This document shows positions 26,228 to 35,138 of a stretch of 64,000 bases of DNA, piece by piece. Within the stretch, counting starts at the first letter, position 1, and the number at the start of each line of letters is the position of its first letter. The notes under the pieces are model-generated. The model saw nothing but the letters and a program-made list of their open reading frames with translations, did no database searches and was not told the origin of the DNA. The position numbers and the translations under genes were made by a program. The stretch is from Terriglobia bacterium (GTDB lineage Bacteria > Acidobacteriota > Terriglobia > Terriglobales > Acidobacteriaceae). The stretch lies in the NCBI GenBank assembly GCA_020072815.1, contig JAIQGE010000002.1:124001-188000 (forward strand), given 5' to 3'.

Positions 26228-28198
26228 ATGAGAGTTTTGCGCCCATTTGTATATATCGGATGCCTGCTGTCCTGCGCAGTTGGTTGGGGACAAAAGACTG
26301 ACTGGCTTCCCGTCACTCCGCGGGATCTGCAGATCAAGGAAGTACCCGGCAATCCCGGAGCACCGGCCATTCAGCTTTATTACTTCCAGGACATTGACGA
26401 CTCCGCCGCTAACAACGAGTCGGAGCGGGTTTACCGGCGCATCAAGATCCTGACGGAAAAAGGCAACAAGTACGCGGACGTTGAAATTGTTGTGCCGCCG
26501 GGCTGCCACGTGCAGGAAGTGAAGGCGCGCACTATCCATCCTGACGGCAAGACCATTGACTTTACCGGCAAGCCTTTTGACAAGGTGTTGGTCAAAGGCA
26601 ACGGCTTCAAATTCATGGGAAAAGCCTTCACCCTGCCGGAAGTCACTCCAGGCAGCATTGTCGAGTACCGGTACAAACTGGACTATCCGCCGAATGAGCT
26701 GCCCTTCCACGAATGGGCGGTGCAGCACGAACTCTACACGGTGAAGGAAGACTTCCGCATCCGCGCCTACACCGGGCGCCTGGTCGGCGAGGAAGGGTCC
26801 GGGCTCTCCCTTTCCAGCCATCTGCCCAGCAGCATCAGGCCGCAGAGAAAAGGCGAGGGGTTTGAGTTGACGGCCCAGGACGTGCCGCCTTTTGAAGCTG
26901 AGCCCTTCATGCCTCCCGAGGCTTCTTACATCTACCGTGTGAGCTTCTTTTACGGCGGGCAGGAACTCCGGACTGCAGAGACGTTCTGGCAACATGTCGG
27001 CAACCGCTGGAATGATCAGTCTGAAGCCTTCATCGGCAACCGGAAAGAAGCGCGTGAGGCCGCGACGGCGGCGATCGGCAGCGCAACCGATCCGGAAAAG
27101 AAATTGCGGGCACTGTACGCCCGCGCACAACAAATCAGGAACCTGAGTTACGAACGCGGCCGCACGGAAGAGGAACAGAAGAAAGAAAGTCTGAAGCCCA
27201 ACCAGAACGTTGCGGACGTGCTGACGCGCGGTTATGGCTATCGCGACGACATCACGCGGACGTTCATCGCCATGGCCCGCGCCGCCGGCTTTACCGCGTC
27301 TTTGGTCCGCGTGAGCAACCGCAGCGAGAGGTTCTTTGACAAGAACACCATGTCCCGCCGCCAGCTTGATGCGGAGATCGCCCAGGTAAGCCTCAACGGC
27401 CGCGACGTCCTGCTCGATCCCGGAACAAGGTTTTGTCCCTTTGGCCTGCTGCGCTGGATCAGGACGTCCACCAAAGCCATGCGCGTAACCAAGGGTGGAG
27501 GCGAGATGTTTGAGACCCCCGGCGCCCCGCAAGACCAGGCGGTGATTGAGCGCACCACCCAGGCGTCACTGGACGATGATGGTGCTCTCCAAGCTGAAAT
27601 CAAAGTTGTGTACAAGGGATCGGAAGCCCTGGAGCGCCGTCTGGAAGCAACCGAGACCGACGATGCGGGACGAAAGAAGAACCTGGAAGATGAAGTCAAG
27701 AAGTGGCTGCCTCCCGGAGCTGTGGCCAAGGTGAAAGAAGTGAAAGCCTGGGAAGGGACCGAAGAGCCGCTGGAAGCCAGCTTCACGGTGACCGTACCCA
27801 GCTACGCTTCTGTGGCCGGCAAACGGTTGCTGGTGCCGGTGAGCCTGTTCCAGCCCCGGCAGAAGAATGCGTTTAAGACCCAGGAGCGCAAGTATCCTGT
27901 CTATTTCCCCTACGCGTTTGCAGAAGACGACACTACCACCATCAAAGTCCCAGCCGGATATTCGGTGGAAACTGCGCTCCAGTCGCATCAAGCCAGCCTG
28001 CCGGCCGCTGTCTATCAAAATCATGTTGAGCTGAGCGGCGCACAATTGGTGTCCCACCGTGTGCTGCAGGTGAACGGGATCTATTTCCGCGCGGACCAGT
28101 ACTCTGACGTGCGCAACTTCTTCAGCCAGGTCCAACTGGGGGATGAACAGCAAGCGGTATTCCAGGGAGGCAGCGTCCATGCACAAAAAGAAAATTAA
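26228..28198 (+). CDS. DUF3857/transglutaminase-like exported protein 2 (Cys and His lost)
   Basis: A 656-residue paralogue with the same order: signal (VLRPFVYIGCLLSCAVGWGQ), DUF3857 (RIKILTEKGNKYADVEIVVP, KARTIHPDGKTIDF, TLPEVTPGSIVEYRY), degenerate transglutaminase core and C-terminal domain. The catalytic Cys is Arg339 (GYGYRDDITRTF), the His site reads QLDAEIAQV, and only Asp in LLDPGTRFCPFG is kept. A shared Cys in the GTRFCP(F/Y)G motif marks this subgroup. Start ATG 26228 has GAGG upstream; the GTG at 26219 is less likely. Its 3' end overlaps the start of the next gene by 20 bp. Confidence 0.85.
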   Translation: MRVLRPFVYIGCLLSCAVGWGQKTDWLPVTPRDLQIKEVPGNPGAPAIQLYYFQDIDDSAANNESERVYRRIKILTEKGNKYADVEIVVPPGCHVQEVKARTIHPDGKTIDFTGKPFDKVLVKGNGFKFMGKAFTLPEVTPGSIVEYRYKLDYPPNELPFHEWAVQHELYTVKEDFRIRAYTGRLVGEEGSGLSLSSHLPSSIRPQRKGEGFELTAQDVPPFEAEPFMPPEASYIYRVSFFYGGQELRTAETFWQHVGNRWNDQSEAFIGNRKEAREAATAAIGSATDPEKKLRALYARAQQIRNLSYERGRTEEEQKKESLKPNQNVADVLTRGYGYRDDITRTFIAMARAAGFTASLVRVSNRSERFFDKNTMSRRQLDAEIAQVSLNGRDVLLDPGTRFCPFGLLRWIRTSTKAMRVTKGGGEMFETPGAPQDQAVIERTTQASLDDDGALQAEIKVVYKGSEALERRLEATETDDAGRKKNLEDEVKKWLPPGAVAKVKEVKAWEGTEEPLEASFTVTVPSYASVAGKRLLVPVSLFQPRQKNAFKTQERKYPVYFPYAFAEDDTTTIKVPAGYSVETALQSHQASLPAAVYQNHVELSGAQLVSHRVLQVNGIYFRADQYSDVRNFFSQVQLGDEQQAVFQGGSVHAQKEN

Positions 28199-30137
28199 CT
28201 TCGCCATCGTTCTGTTCGTCCTGCTGCTTCCCCTGGCTGCCAACGCCGGCGTGCCAGACTGGCTGCGCAACGCGGCCCAGCAGCCGGTGAAGAAATACGC
28301 TGACGACGTGAACGCCGTTGTGCTCCTGGATGAAACCGAAACCACGGTGAAAGACAGCGGCGAAACCGTGACGCACGTGCGCCAGGTGATCAAGGTGCTT
28401 CGCCCGGAAGGACGCAGCTCGGCGTTCCAACCCGTGCCCTTTGACGACGAGACCAAGCTGGGCTACTTCAAAGGCTGGAGCATCAACGCCAAAGGCCAGG
28501 AGTACGAAGCCAAGAAGGACGACGTGATAGAAGTCTCCGGCGGCGAAGGGTACGAGATCTATTCGGACACCAAAGTCAAGGTAATGCGGATCCCCGGCGT
28601 GGACGTGGGGACCGTAGTCGGGGTGGAATACGAACAGAAGCGCCATCCTTATACCTTCGAAGAGCACTGGTTCTTTCAGGACAGAATACCGGTCGAACAC
28701 GCGCGCTATGTTCTGCATCTGCCGCCGAGTTGGGAATATCGCGCTGCGTGGCTCCACTATCCCGAAAAAGCCGCGCAAGGAGGGAACGGGACGTACGTTT
28801 GGGACTTGACTGATCTTCCTCGCGTTGAAAGGGAAGTGGAAGCGCCAAAATTCCGGGCGCTGGCAGGCCAACTCATCGTCACTTTCTTTTCCGAAAAGAC
28901 CAGGGGCCGGACCTATGCCAACTGGAACGATTACGCAGCCTGGCAATACCAATTGACGGTGCCGATGCGCGAAGCATCTCCCGCGCTGCAGCAGAAAGTC
29001 CTGGAATTGGCTCCTGCTGCCATGCCTACGCTCGACCGCATCAAGGCCCTGGCGCGGTTTGCGCAGCGGGACGTTCGCTATGCGGCCATCGAGATCGGCA
29101 TCGGAGGTCATCAGCCGCATGCCGCCAGCCAGGTTTTCAGCAACCGGTACGGCGATTGCAAAGACAAGGCCAACTTGCTGAGTACCATGCTGGCGCAAAT
29201 CGGCGTGAAATCGTACTACTTCCTGATCCATACGGACCGCGGGATTTATTCGGAGAAGTCCCCGCCGACGATCGGCTTCAACCATGCCATCCTGGCCATT
29301 CAGTTGCCGCCGGCCAGCTTCCGCGAAGGCATGCCCGCGGTGTACGAGCATCCTAAACTCGGCCATCTGTTGATCTTTGATCCCACTTCCACCGTGGTCC
29401 CCTTCGGGCAGATTCCTTCTTATGAGCAGGACAACTACGGATTGCTGGTGAGCGACCAAGGCGGTGAGTTGATTCACCTGCCGGTCAGCGCCCCGGACAT
29501 GAACCGGATTACGCGCACCGCCAAACTCACCTTGCAGGCCGACGGCTCCATCAAAGGAGAGGTGCAGGAAATCCGCACGGGCAACGAGGCGGCCCTGGGC
29601 CGGTATGCCTTTGAGCATCAGACGTCGGCCGACCGCAGGAAAATCCTGGAGCGTTTTCTCGGCAGAATGATGGGCAACTTCCAGTTGGACACCGTGGACG
29701 CCGAAAACCTGGACGACATTGATAAGGACTTGATCATCCGCTACAAGTTCACGGCCGAACACTATGCCAAGAACGCCGGAGCGCTGCTGCTGGTGCGTCC
29801 GCGGGTGCTGGGAGAAAAGCTGGGGGCGCTGGATATGACCAAGCCCCGCCACTACCCTTACTCCTTTGACGTGCCCACGCTGCAAACCGATACTTTTGAG
29901 TTCAACCTGCCGGAAGGCTACAAGATTGACGAGTTGCCGGAAGCGGCCAAAGCGAACTTTCCTTTCGCCGATTACAGCAGCAAGTTCGAAAACACCGGTA
30001 CCCAGCTCAAGTACAGCCGCGAGTACAAGATCAAGTCCACCGTGGTCCCGGCGGAGAAGATCAGCGAAGTGGGCAAGTTCTTTCATCAGATCAATCAGGA
30101 TGAGAGGAACATGGCGGTATTGAAGCGGGCCAACTGA
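28179..30137 (+). CDS. DUF3857 transglutaminase-like exported protein 3 (intact triad)
   Basis: This 652-residue member has a signal (KINFAIVLFVLLLPLAANAG), DUF3857 (VTHVRQVIKVLRPEGRSSAF) and a transglutaminase core with the complete triad: Cys327 in RYGDCKDKANLL, His369 in GFNHAILAI and Asp401 in LLIFDPTSTVVPFG. It is the typical DUF3857 form and differs from its three neighbours over the whole length. GGGAGG 7-8 bp before ATG 28179 sets the start inside the end of the previous gene. The next gene starts 17 bp after its stop, so genes 2, 3 and 4 form an operon. Likely a periplasmic peptidase or amide-forming enzyme; the substrate is unknown. Confidence 0.88.
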   Translation: MHKKKINFAIVLFVLLLPLAANAGVPDWLRNAAQQPVKKYADDVNAVVLLDETETTVKDSGETVTHVRQVIKVLRPEGRSSAFQPVPFDDETKLGYFKGWSINAKGQEYEAKKDDVIEVSGGEGYEIYSDTKVKVMRIPGVDVGTVVGVEYEQKRHPYTFEEHWFFQDRIPVEHARYVLHLPPSWEYRAAWLHYPEKAAQGGNGTYVWDLTDLPRVEREVEAPKFRALAGQLIVTFFSEKTRGRTYANWNDYAAWQYQLTVPMREASPALQQKVLELAPAAMPTLDRIKALARFAQRDVRYAAIEIGIGGHQPHAASQVFSNRYGDCKDKANLLSTMLAQIGVKSYYFLIHTDRGIYSEKSPPTIGFNHAILAIQLPPASFREGMPAVYEHPKLGHLLIFDPTSTVVPFGQIPSYEQDNYGLLVSDQGGELIHLPVSAPDMNRITRTAKLTLQADGSIKGEVQEIRTGNEAALGRYAFEHQTSADRRKILERFLGRMMGNFQLDTVDAENLDDIDKDLIIRYKFTAEHYAKNAGALLLVRPRVLGEKLGALDMTKPRHYPYSFDVPTLQTDTFEFNLPEGYKIDELPEAAKANFPFADYSSKFENTGTQLKYSREYKIKSTVVPAEKISEVGKFFHQINQDERNMAVLKRAN

Positions 30138-30154
30138 ATCGAAAGGTGAACTGC

Positions 30155-32110
30155 ATGCGCTGGCTTTTCTGCGCGGTTTTGATCGCCGGCCTGGCCGCGC
30201 CCTGTGTGGCTTCCGGCCCGGGGGAAGAGTTTCTTCCCATCAACCCGCAAGAACTTCAGATGACGGAATTCAAGCCCGTCCCCGGCGCCGCGGCCGTCCT
30301 GCTGTACTACGCCAACCAGATTGACGACCAGGAACACTCAGAGTTTTTTTACTCGCGCATCAAGATCTTTTCCGACGGCGGCAAGCGCCACGCCAACGTG
30401 GAAATTCCCATGGTGGAGAAGACCGGAATCATGGACCTCTCCGCGCGGACCATCCATCCCGACGGGACCATCATTGCGATGACCGAGCAGCCGTTTGAAA
30501 AGACCGTGTTCCGGGTAAAGGGGGTGCGCGTCCGGGTGCAGGCCTTCACTCTGCCGCAGGTCACCGCCGGCAGCATCATCGAATACAAATACAAACTGCA
30601 TTACGGCGACAAAGGGTTGCGGCATCACAATTGGACCGTGCAGCACGATATGTTCACCGTCAAGGCCCACTTTCGGTTTCGTTATGACAAACAGTGGGCC
30701 GTGCGCTGGCTGCCCACTGCTGGCCTGGACAAGAGCCCTGACCATGACATGAAAGACCGCGTTTTTCAGATGGACGTGGAAAACGTGCCGGCATTTGAAG
30801 CCGAAGAGCACATGCCTCCGGAAGACAGTTACAAGCTCAAAGTCAGGTTCTTTTACACCTCGCCCTACATGAGTTCGCCTTCGTCATTCTGGTCGGAGAG
30901 AGGGCGGGTGTTTTCTCTGTATATCGAGGGCTTCCTGGGCAACCACAAGGAAATCAAGGAAATCAGAAAGGCCGCGGATGACGCGATAGGGGCGGAGACA
31001 GACCCGGAAAAGAAACTGCGCAAGCTCTACGCGCGCGCGCAGGAAATAAGAAACCTGTCTTACGAACGAAGGCGGACCGAGAAAGAACAGAAACAAGAAG
31101 ACTTAAAAGCCCCCAAGAACGTTGAGGACGTGCTCAAGCATGGCTACGGCAGCCGCAATGACATTACGCGGCTGTTTGTGGCTCTGGCCCGCGCTGGCGG
31201 ACTCACCGCCTCGGTGGTGTTTGTCTCCAGCCGCGAATCCCAGCTCTTTGACCGGGAAGTGCTCTCCTTCGGCCAGTTGGATTCGGAAATCGCGCTGGTA
31301 AGACTCAACGGCAAATCAATCTTTCTGGACCCCGGTACCCGCTTCTGTCCCTACGGGCTGCTGCGCTGGATGCGAACCGGCACCGCGGCCATGGACATGC
31401 GCGATCCTGGCCCGCTGTTCAACACGCCCGGCGCCAGCCAGGATGAAGCCCCTATGTTCCGGTCCGCCAACCTCACGCTCAGTCCTGAAGGCGCCCTCAA
31501 AGGCGAGCTACGCGTTGAGTTTGGAGGCGCCGAATCACTGGAGCGCCGGCTCTCTGCTTTGGAGACGGATGATGCCGGGCGAAAAAAGGAAATGGAAGAA
31601 GAAGTCAAGACATGGCTCCCCATCCACGCCAAAGTGGACATGACCGATTCCGCGGCGTGGGACAAGGAAAACGAACCGCTCACCGCCATCTTCAATATTG
31701 AAGTGCCGGAATTCGCGTCCGCGGCCGGTAAGCGCCTGCTGGTGCCTTCCGCTTTGTTCCAGTCCAACCGCACCGGCTTCCTGAAGTCCGGGACGCGCAA
31801 GTACCCGGTGTACATGCGCTACGCGTTTAGCGAGCATGACGAAATCTTTATCGAGGTCCCGGAAGGCTATACGGCGGAGAGCCTGGCTTCCGCGCAGGCC
31901 GCCAAAACCACCTACGCCAGCTATAAAAGCCAATCCAGCATGGAGGGCAAGCGGCTCCACGTGGACCGTTCCTTGCTGTTCAACGGCGTGTTCTTCCAGC
32001 CCGACCGTTACAACGACCTGCGCGATTTCTTCGGCAAAGTGCGGGCAGGCGACGAATCGCAGAGTGTCTTGCGCCAGGGTGCAACCGCTGAAGCTCAAAA
32101 AAGTAATTAA
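30155..32110 (+). CDS. DUF3857/transglutaminase-like exported protein 4 (Cys and His lost)
   Basis: A 651-residue paralogue closest to genes 1 and 2: signal (MRWLFCAVLIAGLAAPCVAS), DUF3857 (SRIKIFSDGGKRHANVEIPM, SARTIHPDGTIIAM, TLPQVTAGSIIEYKY), core with Arg334 at the Cys position (GYGSRNDITRLF), QLDSEIALV at the His site and a retained Asp in FLDPGTRFCPYG. The start is ATG 30155, with GAAAGG about 9 bp upstream. Just after its stop, in the same frame, lies the C-terminal tail of a further copy. Its likely role is as a non-catalytic partner of protein 3 in the envelope; that is inference from gene order and the missing residues. Confidence 0.85.
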   Translation: MRWLFCAVLIAGLAAPCVASGPGEEFLPINPQELQMTEFKPVPGAAAVLLYYANQIDDQEHSEFFYSRIKIFSDGGKRHANVEIPMVEKTGIMDLSARTIHPDGTIIAMTEQPFEKTVFRVKGVRVRVQAFTLPQVTAGSIIEYKYKLHYGDKGLRHHNWTVQHDMFTVKAHFRFRYDKQWAVRWLPTAGLDKSPDHDMKDRVFQMDVENVPAFEAEEHMPPEDSYKLKVRFFYTSPYMSSPSSFWSERGRVFSLYIEGFLGNHKEIKEIRKAADDAIGAETDPEKKLRKLYARAQEIRNLSYERRRTEKEQKQEDLKAPKNVEDVLKHGYGSRNDITRLFVALARAGGLTASVVFVSSRESQLFDREVLSFGQLDSEIALVRLNGKSIFLDPGTRFCPYGLLRWMRTGTAAMDMRDPGPLFNTPGASQDEAPMFRSANLTLSPEGALKGELRVEFGGAESLERRLSALETDDAGRKKEMEEEVKTWLPIHAKVDMTDSAAWDKENEPLTAIFNIEVPEFASAAGKRLLVPSALFQSNRTGFLKSGTRKYPVYMRYAFSEHDEIFIEVPEGYTAESLASAQAAKTTYASYKSQSSMEGKRLHVDRSLLFNGVFFQPDRYNDLRDFFGKVRAGDESQSVLRQGATAEAQKSN

Positions 32111-32299
32111 CGGCGCGGTGCGGTTTGCTTCAAAAGTGAGACCACGCTGGTGACGCAAAGAGCGCTGGTGCTGGGTGGCACCTATTTTGCTCTTCCCCAC
32201 TATCCGGAGTTGAAGGATTTTTTTGCCAAAGTGCAGGCCGGCGACGAATCGCAGAGCGTGCTGCGCCAGGGAGCAACCAGCGCGCAGAAAGCCAACTGA
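32111..32299 (+). pseudogene. C-terminal remnant of a fifth DUF3857 paralogue
   Basis: After the stop of gene 4 the same frame continues with RALVLGGTYFALPHYPELKD, then FFAKVQAGDESQSVLRQGAT and a stop at 32297-32299. This matches the last 50-60 residues of genes 2 and 4 (for example DESQSVLRQGAT in gene 4 and the FF-VQ-GDE pattern in gene 2). Nothing of the earlier 600 residues is present. It is best read as the scar of unequal recombination between tandem copies. A GTG at 32150 could start a 49-residue peptide, but no ribosome site is convincing. Confidence 0.75.
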
Positions 32300-32401
32300 T
32301 GCCTGCGTGCCGTCTAAAGGTTACTTGCTCACGCCTTTTCTCATCTTCTATGATGAACAGGCGGCCCAAAGTCACGGCCGAGGCGGTCAACAAGCTCAAA
32401 T

Positions 32402-34207
32402 ATGGCAGATCAATCCAAGAAGAAACCTGAGACCGGCATCGCGGAAAGCCCCATCGCGGAAATATTTGAGGGGCGGCATCCCGCGGTTTCCGAAAAGCAC
32501 TGGGCGGAAACCACGCTGGCCAAGTCTCTGGACAAGAACCCGGAAAAGCCGATTGGCGCGTCCACCGGCGTCAACCTGGACGAAAACGGAACGGCGCGCT
32601 TTACCACCATCAGCGGGATGCCCATCCGTCGCCTGTACACCCAGGCGGACCTGCCCGATGACTGGAACTATGAAAAGCACCTGAATTATCCCGGCCAGCC
32701 GCCGTACACGCGCGGCATCCACTCCAGCGGCTACCGCGGCCGGCTTTGGACCATGCGCCAGTTCTCCGGCTTCGCCTCGCCGGAAGAGACCAACGAACGC
32801 TACAAATATCTGCTGGCCAGCGGCGGCGGCGGGCTGTCGGTGGCGTTCGATCTGCCGACCCTGATGGGCTATGACTCTGACCATCCGGCCAGCGAAGGCG
32901 AGGTGGGCAAGTGCGGCGTGGCCATTGATTCGCTGGAAGACATGGAAATTTTGTTCAGCGGCATTGACCTGGAGAAGACCACGGTCAGCATGACCATCAA
33001 TTCCCCGGCGTCGGTGCTGTGGGCGATGTATTTGGTGGTCGCGGAAAAACAGGGCGCGGACTGGAAGAAAATCTCCGGCACCACGCAAAACGATATTCTG
33101 AAAGAGTACATCGCGCAGAAGGAATACATTTATCCGCCGGCGCCTTCGATGCGCCTGGTGATTGATACGTTTGAATTTGGTTCCAAGTTCACGCCCAAGT
33201 TCAATACCATCTCCATCAGCGGATACCACATTCGTGAAGCCGGCTCCACCGCGCTGCAGGAACTGGCCTTCACCATCTATGACGGCGTGGAATACGTGGA
33301 GTGGGCGCGCCGCCGCGGCCTGGACGTGGACGAATTCGGCCCGCGCCTCAGCTTCTTCTTCAACTCACACAACGATTTCTTCGAAGAGATTGCCAAGTTC
33401 CGCGCTTCGCGCAAGATCTGGTATCGGCTGATGAAAGACCGCTTCAAGGCCGAGAACCAACGCACGTGGCTAATGCGGTTTCACACCCAGACTGCCGGCG
33501 TGTCGCTGACGGCGCAGCAGCCTTTGAACAACATTGCCCGCGTAGGCATACAGGCCCTGGCAGCGGTCCTGGGCGGAACGCAGTCCCTGCACACCGATTC
33601 CTTTGACGAAGCCCTGGCCTTGCCCACCGAGGAAGCCGCGCGCATCGCGCTACGCACGCAGCAGATCATCGCGTATGAATCGGGCGTCGCGCAGACGGTG
33701 GACCCGCTTGCCGGGTCCTACTTCGTGGAAAAGCTCACGCTGGACATGGAGAAGGGCGCCTTCGACTACTTTGACAAGCTGGACGCCATGGGCGGCATGG
33801 TCAAAGCCATTGAGAACGGCTATCCGCAGAAAGAGATTGCTGAGGCCTCTTACCAGTTCCAGCGCGCCGTGGAAGCTAAAGAGAAAATCATCGTGGGCTC
33901 CAATGAATTCGTGATCGAAGAGAAGCAGCCGGAGACCCTGTACATCGGCGAATCGGTGGCGGTGCAGCAGACGAAGAAACTAAAAGCTCTGCGCGCGCGC
34001 CGCGACAACGCGGCCGTGGAGCGCTGCCTGGACGCCCTGAAGCGCGCCGCCGCGCATGAGCCCCAAGTCCGCACGGACGGCCACATCAGTGACGCCAACA
34101 CCATGCCGTTCATCATTGACTGCGTCCGAGGGTATGCGACGGTCGGCGAGATTTGCCAGGCGCTAAGGGAAGTGTATGGAACGTATGAAGAGGTGAGCAT
34201 CACGTAA
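32402..34207 (+). CDS. B12-dependent acyl-CoA mutase, large subunit
   Basis: The substrate-binding TIM-barrel subunit (601 residues) of the methylmalonyl-CoA/isobutyryl-CoA mutase family. It lacks the B12 domain, which is encoded separately at 35939. Motifs include [68 protein letters not shown] and [20 protein letters not shown]. Classical methylmalonyl-CoA mutases usually have PTMY before the RGRLWT motif and GQTGLSVAFD; here HSSGY (Tyr111) and [10 protein letters not shown] resemble isobutyryl-type mutases. The substrate therefore remains open. 9-bp tandem repeats begin at the stop codon. Confidence 0.88.
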   Translation: MADQSKKKPETGIAESPIAEIFEGRHPAVSEKHWAETTLAKSLDKNPEKPIGASTGVNLDENGTARFTTISGMPIRRLYTQADLPDDWNYEKHLNYPGQPPYTRGIHSSGYRGRLWTMRQFSGFASPEETNERYKYLLASGGGGLSVAFDLPTLMGYDSDHPASEGEVGKCGVAIDSLEDMEILFSGIDLEKTTVSMTINSPASVLWAMYLVVAEKQGADWKKISGTTQNDILKEYIAQKEYIYPPAPSMRLVIDTFEFGSKFTPKFNTISISGYHIREAGSTALQELAFTIYDGVEYVEWARRRGLDVDEFGPRLSFFFNSHNDFFEEIAKFRASRKIWYRLMKDRFKAENQRTWLMRFHTQTAGVSLTAQQPLNNIARVGIQALAAVLGGTQSLHTDSFDEALALPTEEAARIALRTQQIIAYESGVAQTVDPLAGSYFVEKLTLDMEKGAFDYFDKLDAMGGMVKAIENGYPQKEIAEASYQFQRAVEAKEKIIVGSNEFVIEEKQPETLYIGESVAVQQTKKLKALRARRDNAAVERCLDALKRAAAHEPQVRTDGHISDANTMPFIIDCVRGYATVGEICQALREVYGTYEEVSIT

Positions 34208-34269
34208 TCGCCGAGATCGCCGAGATCGCCGAGATCGCACGGAATCGCTCGTGATCCGAGATCGCACCC
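34207..34269. repeat. 9-bp tandem repeat array, seven units
   Basis: Seven units in strict 9-bp phase: atcgccgag three times, then atcgcacgg, aatcgctcg, tgatccgag and atcgcaccc. The array starts on the last base of the mutase stop codon. It is the cleanest example of this family in the window. Confidence 0.9.
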
Positions 34270-34330
34270 CACCGGCAGTTCAGGGTTTGATAGACAGCGT
34301 TAGGTTGCGAATCATTGATGGTGCGCCTTT

Positions 34331-34373
34331 CCGATTACGGCGATTCCGGCGATCACGCGCGATTCCGGCGATG
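34331..34373. repeat. 9-bp family in inverted orientation
   Basis: The reverse complement of the atcgccg unit appears four times (acggcgatt, ccggcgatc, gcgcgatt, ccggcgatg). The right-hand units encode the last residues (FRHRRNRA) of the methyltransferase gene on the minus strand. With the array at 34207 this makes an inverted pair. Confidence 0.7.
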
Positions 34374-35138
34374 TCTGAACACGGCCCACTGCTCCGTCCC
34401 TTTGATTTTCTGCAGCCAATCACTCTCCGCCAGCAGCTTTTCCGATTCCGGCGAGCGGTACGCGATGAACACCGGTCTCGGGCTGGCCTGCCATGATTTC
34501 CGCAAATTTGTGAGCACTGCGGCGAACACGGCTTCAGGAAAAGGGTTGAACAGGTAAACCACCAGCGGGCCTTCCGGAAATTCGAACTCGCGGGCATCCA
34601 TGCACGCGCTTTGGATTTGCGGAGCCAACGGTTCGCTGGCCGCAAACTTGCGAATGTTTTCCTCCGCCACGCGATGCAGTTCCGGCAGGAATTCCACTCC
34701 AATGATTCTTCGGAATCCGTAAGCCGCCGCCAGCAGCAGCGCCCGGCCTTTGCCGGAGCCTAGGTCCACAAACGTGAAGTCCGCGAACTGTATGGGCAGG
34801 GCCTGCATGATTTGCTCAAACAGCCACGGTTCAATGGCGAAGTATGGAGTCGCGGTAAAGGCCGTCAAGAACCGCGTGGCAAAGCTGAGGTTGGAGCGAG
34901 TGGTGTCCACGGCGTGTTCAAAGTCGTAATCAAGATCGTCAAAGCGCAGGCGGCGGCGCGCGGGCAACCCGCCGAGCAACGTCGAGCCGAAGGCGAATGT
35001 GGCGCTCGATAGCGTCCTGAGAGTGCCATGCTGCTGCGCATGATCTCTCCACAAGCGCCCGAATGTTCGGGCGAAGTTGTTCTCAGCCGTTTCGCCGGCA
35101 GCGGCAGACGCCGTGCTTGGATTAGAATCAGCATCCAT
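34353..35138 (-). CDS. Class I SAM-dependent methyltransferase
   Basis: A 261-residue protein with a Rossmann methyltransferase core: FADFTFVDLGSGKGRALLLA (SAM-binding motif I, about residue 120), GFRRIIGVEFLPELHRVAEE (acidic motif II) and PEGPLVVYLFNPFPEAVF (motif IV region with NPF). The first 80 residues are helical and may recognise the substrate. The family is the broad SAM methyltransferase group often found near no fixed partner; the substrate is unknown. Its start codon overlaps that of the divergent AlkA-like gene by two bases. The C-terminal residues are encoded by the 9-bp repeat family. Confidence 0.85.
   Translation of the reverse strand: MDADSNPSTASAAAGETAENNFARTFGRLWRDHAQQHGTLRTLSSATFAFGSTLLGGLPARRRLRFDDLDYDFEHAVDTTRSNLSFATRFLTAFTATPYFAIEPWLFEQIMQALPIQFADFTFVDLGSGKGRALLLAAAYGFRRIIGVEFLPELHRVAEENIRKFAASEPLAPQIQSACMDAREFEFPEGPLVVYLFNPFPEAVFAAVLTNLRKSWQASPRPVFIAYRSPESEKLLAESDWLQKIKGTEQWAVFRHRRNRA

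Noticed and set aside
28122-30086. A 654-codon open frame on the minus strand
   Set aside because: It is antisense to the third DUF3857 gene, which has a clear signal peptide and domains.
34207-34269. Repeat array considered as CRISPR or origin iterons
   Set aside because: Units are only 9 bp and contiguous with no spacers. The same arrays recur at many loci without a replication gene nearby.
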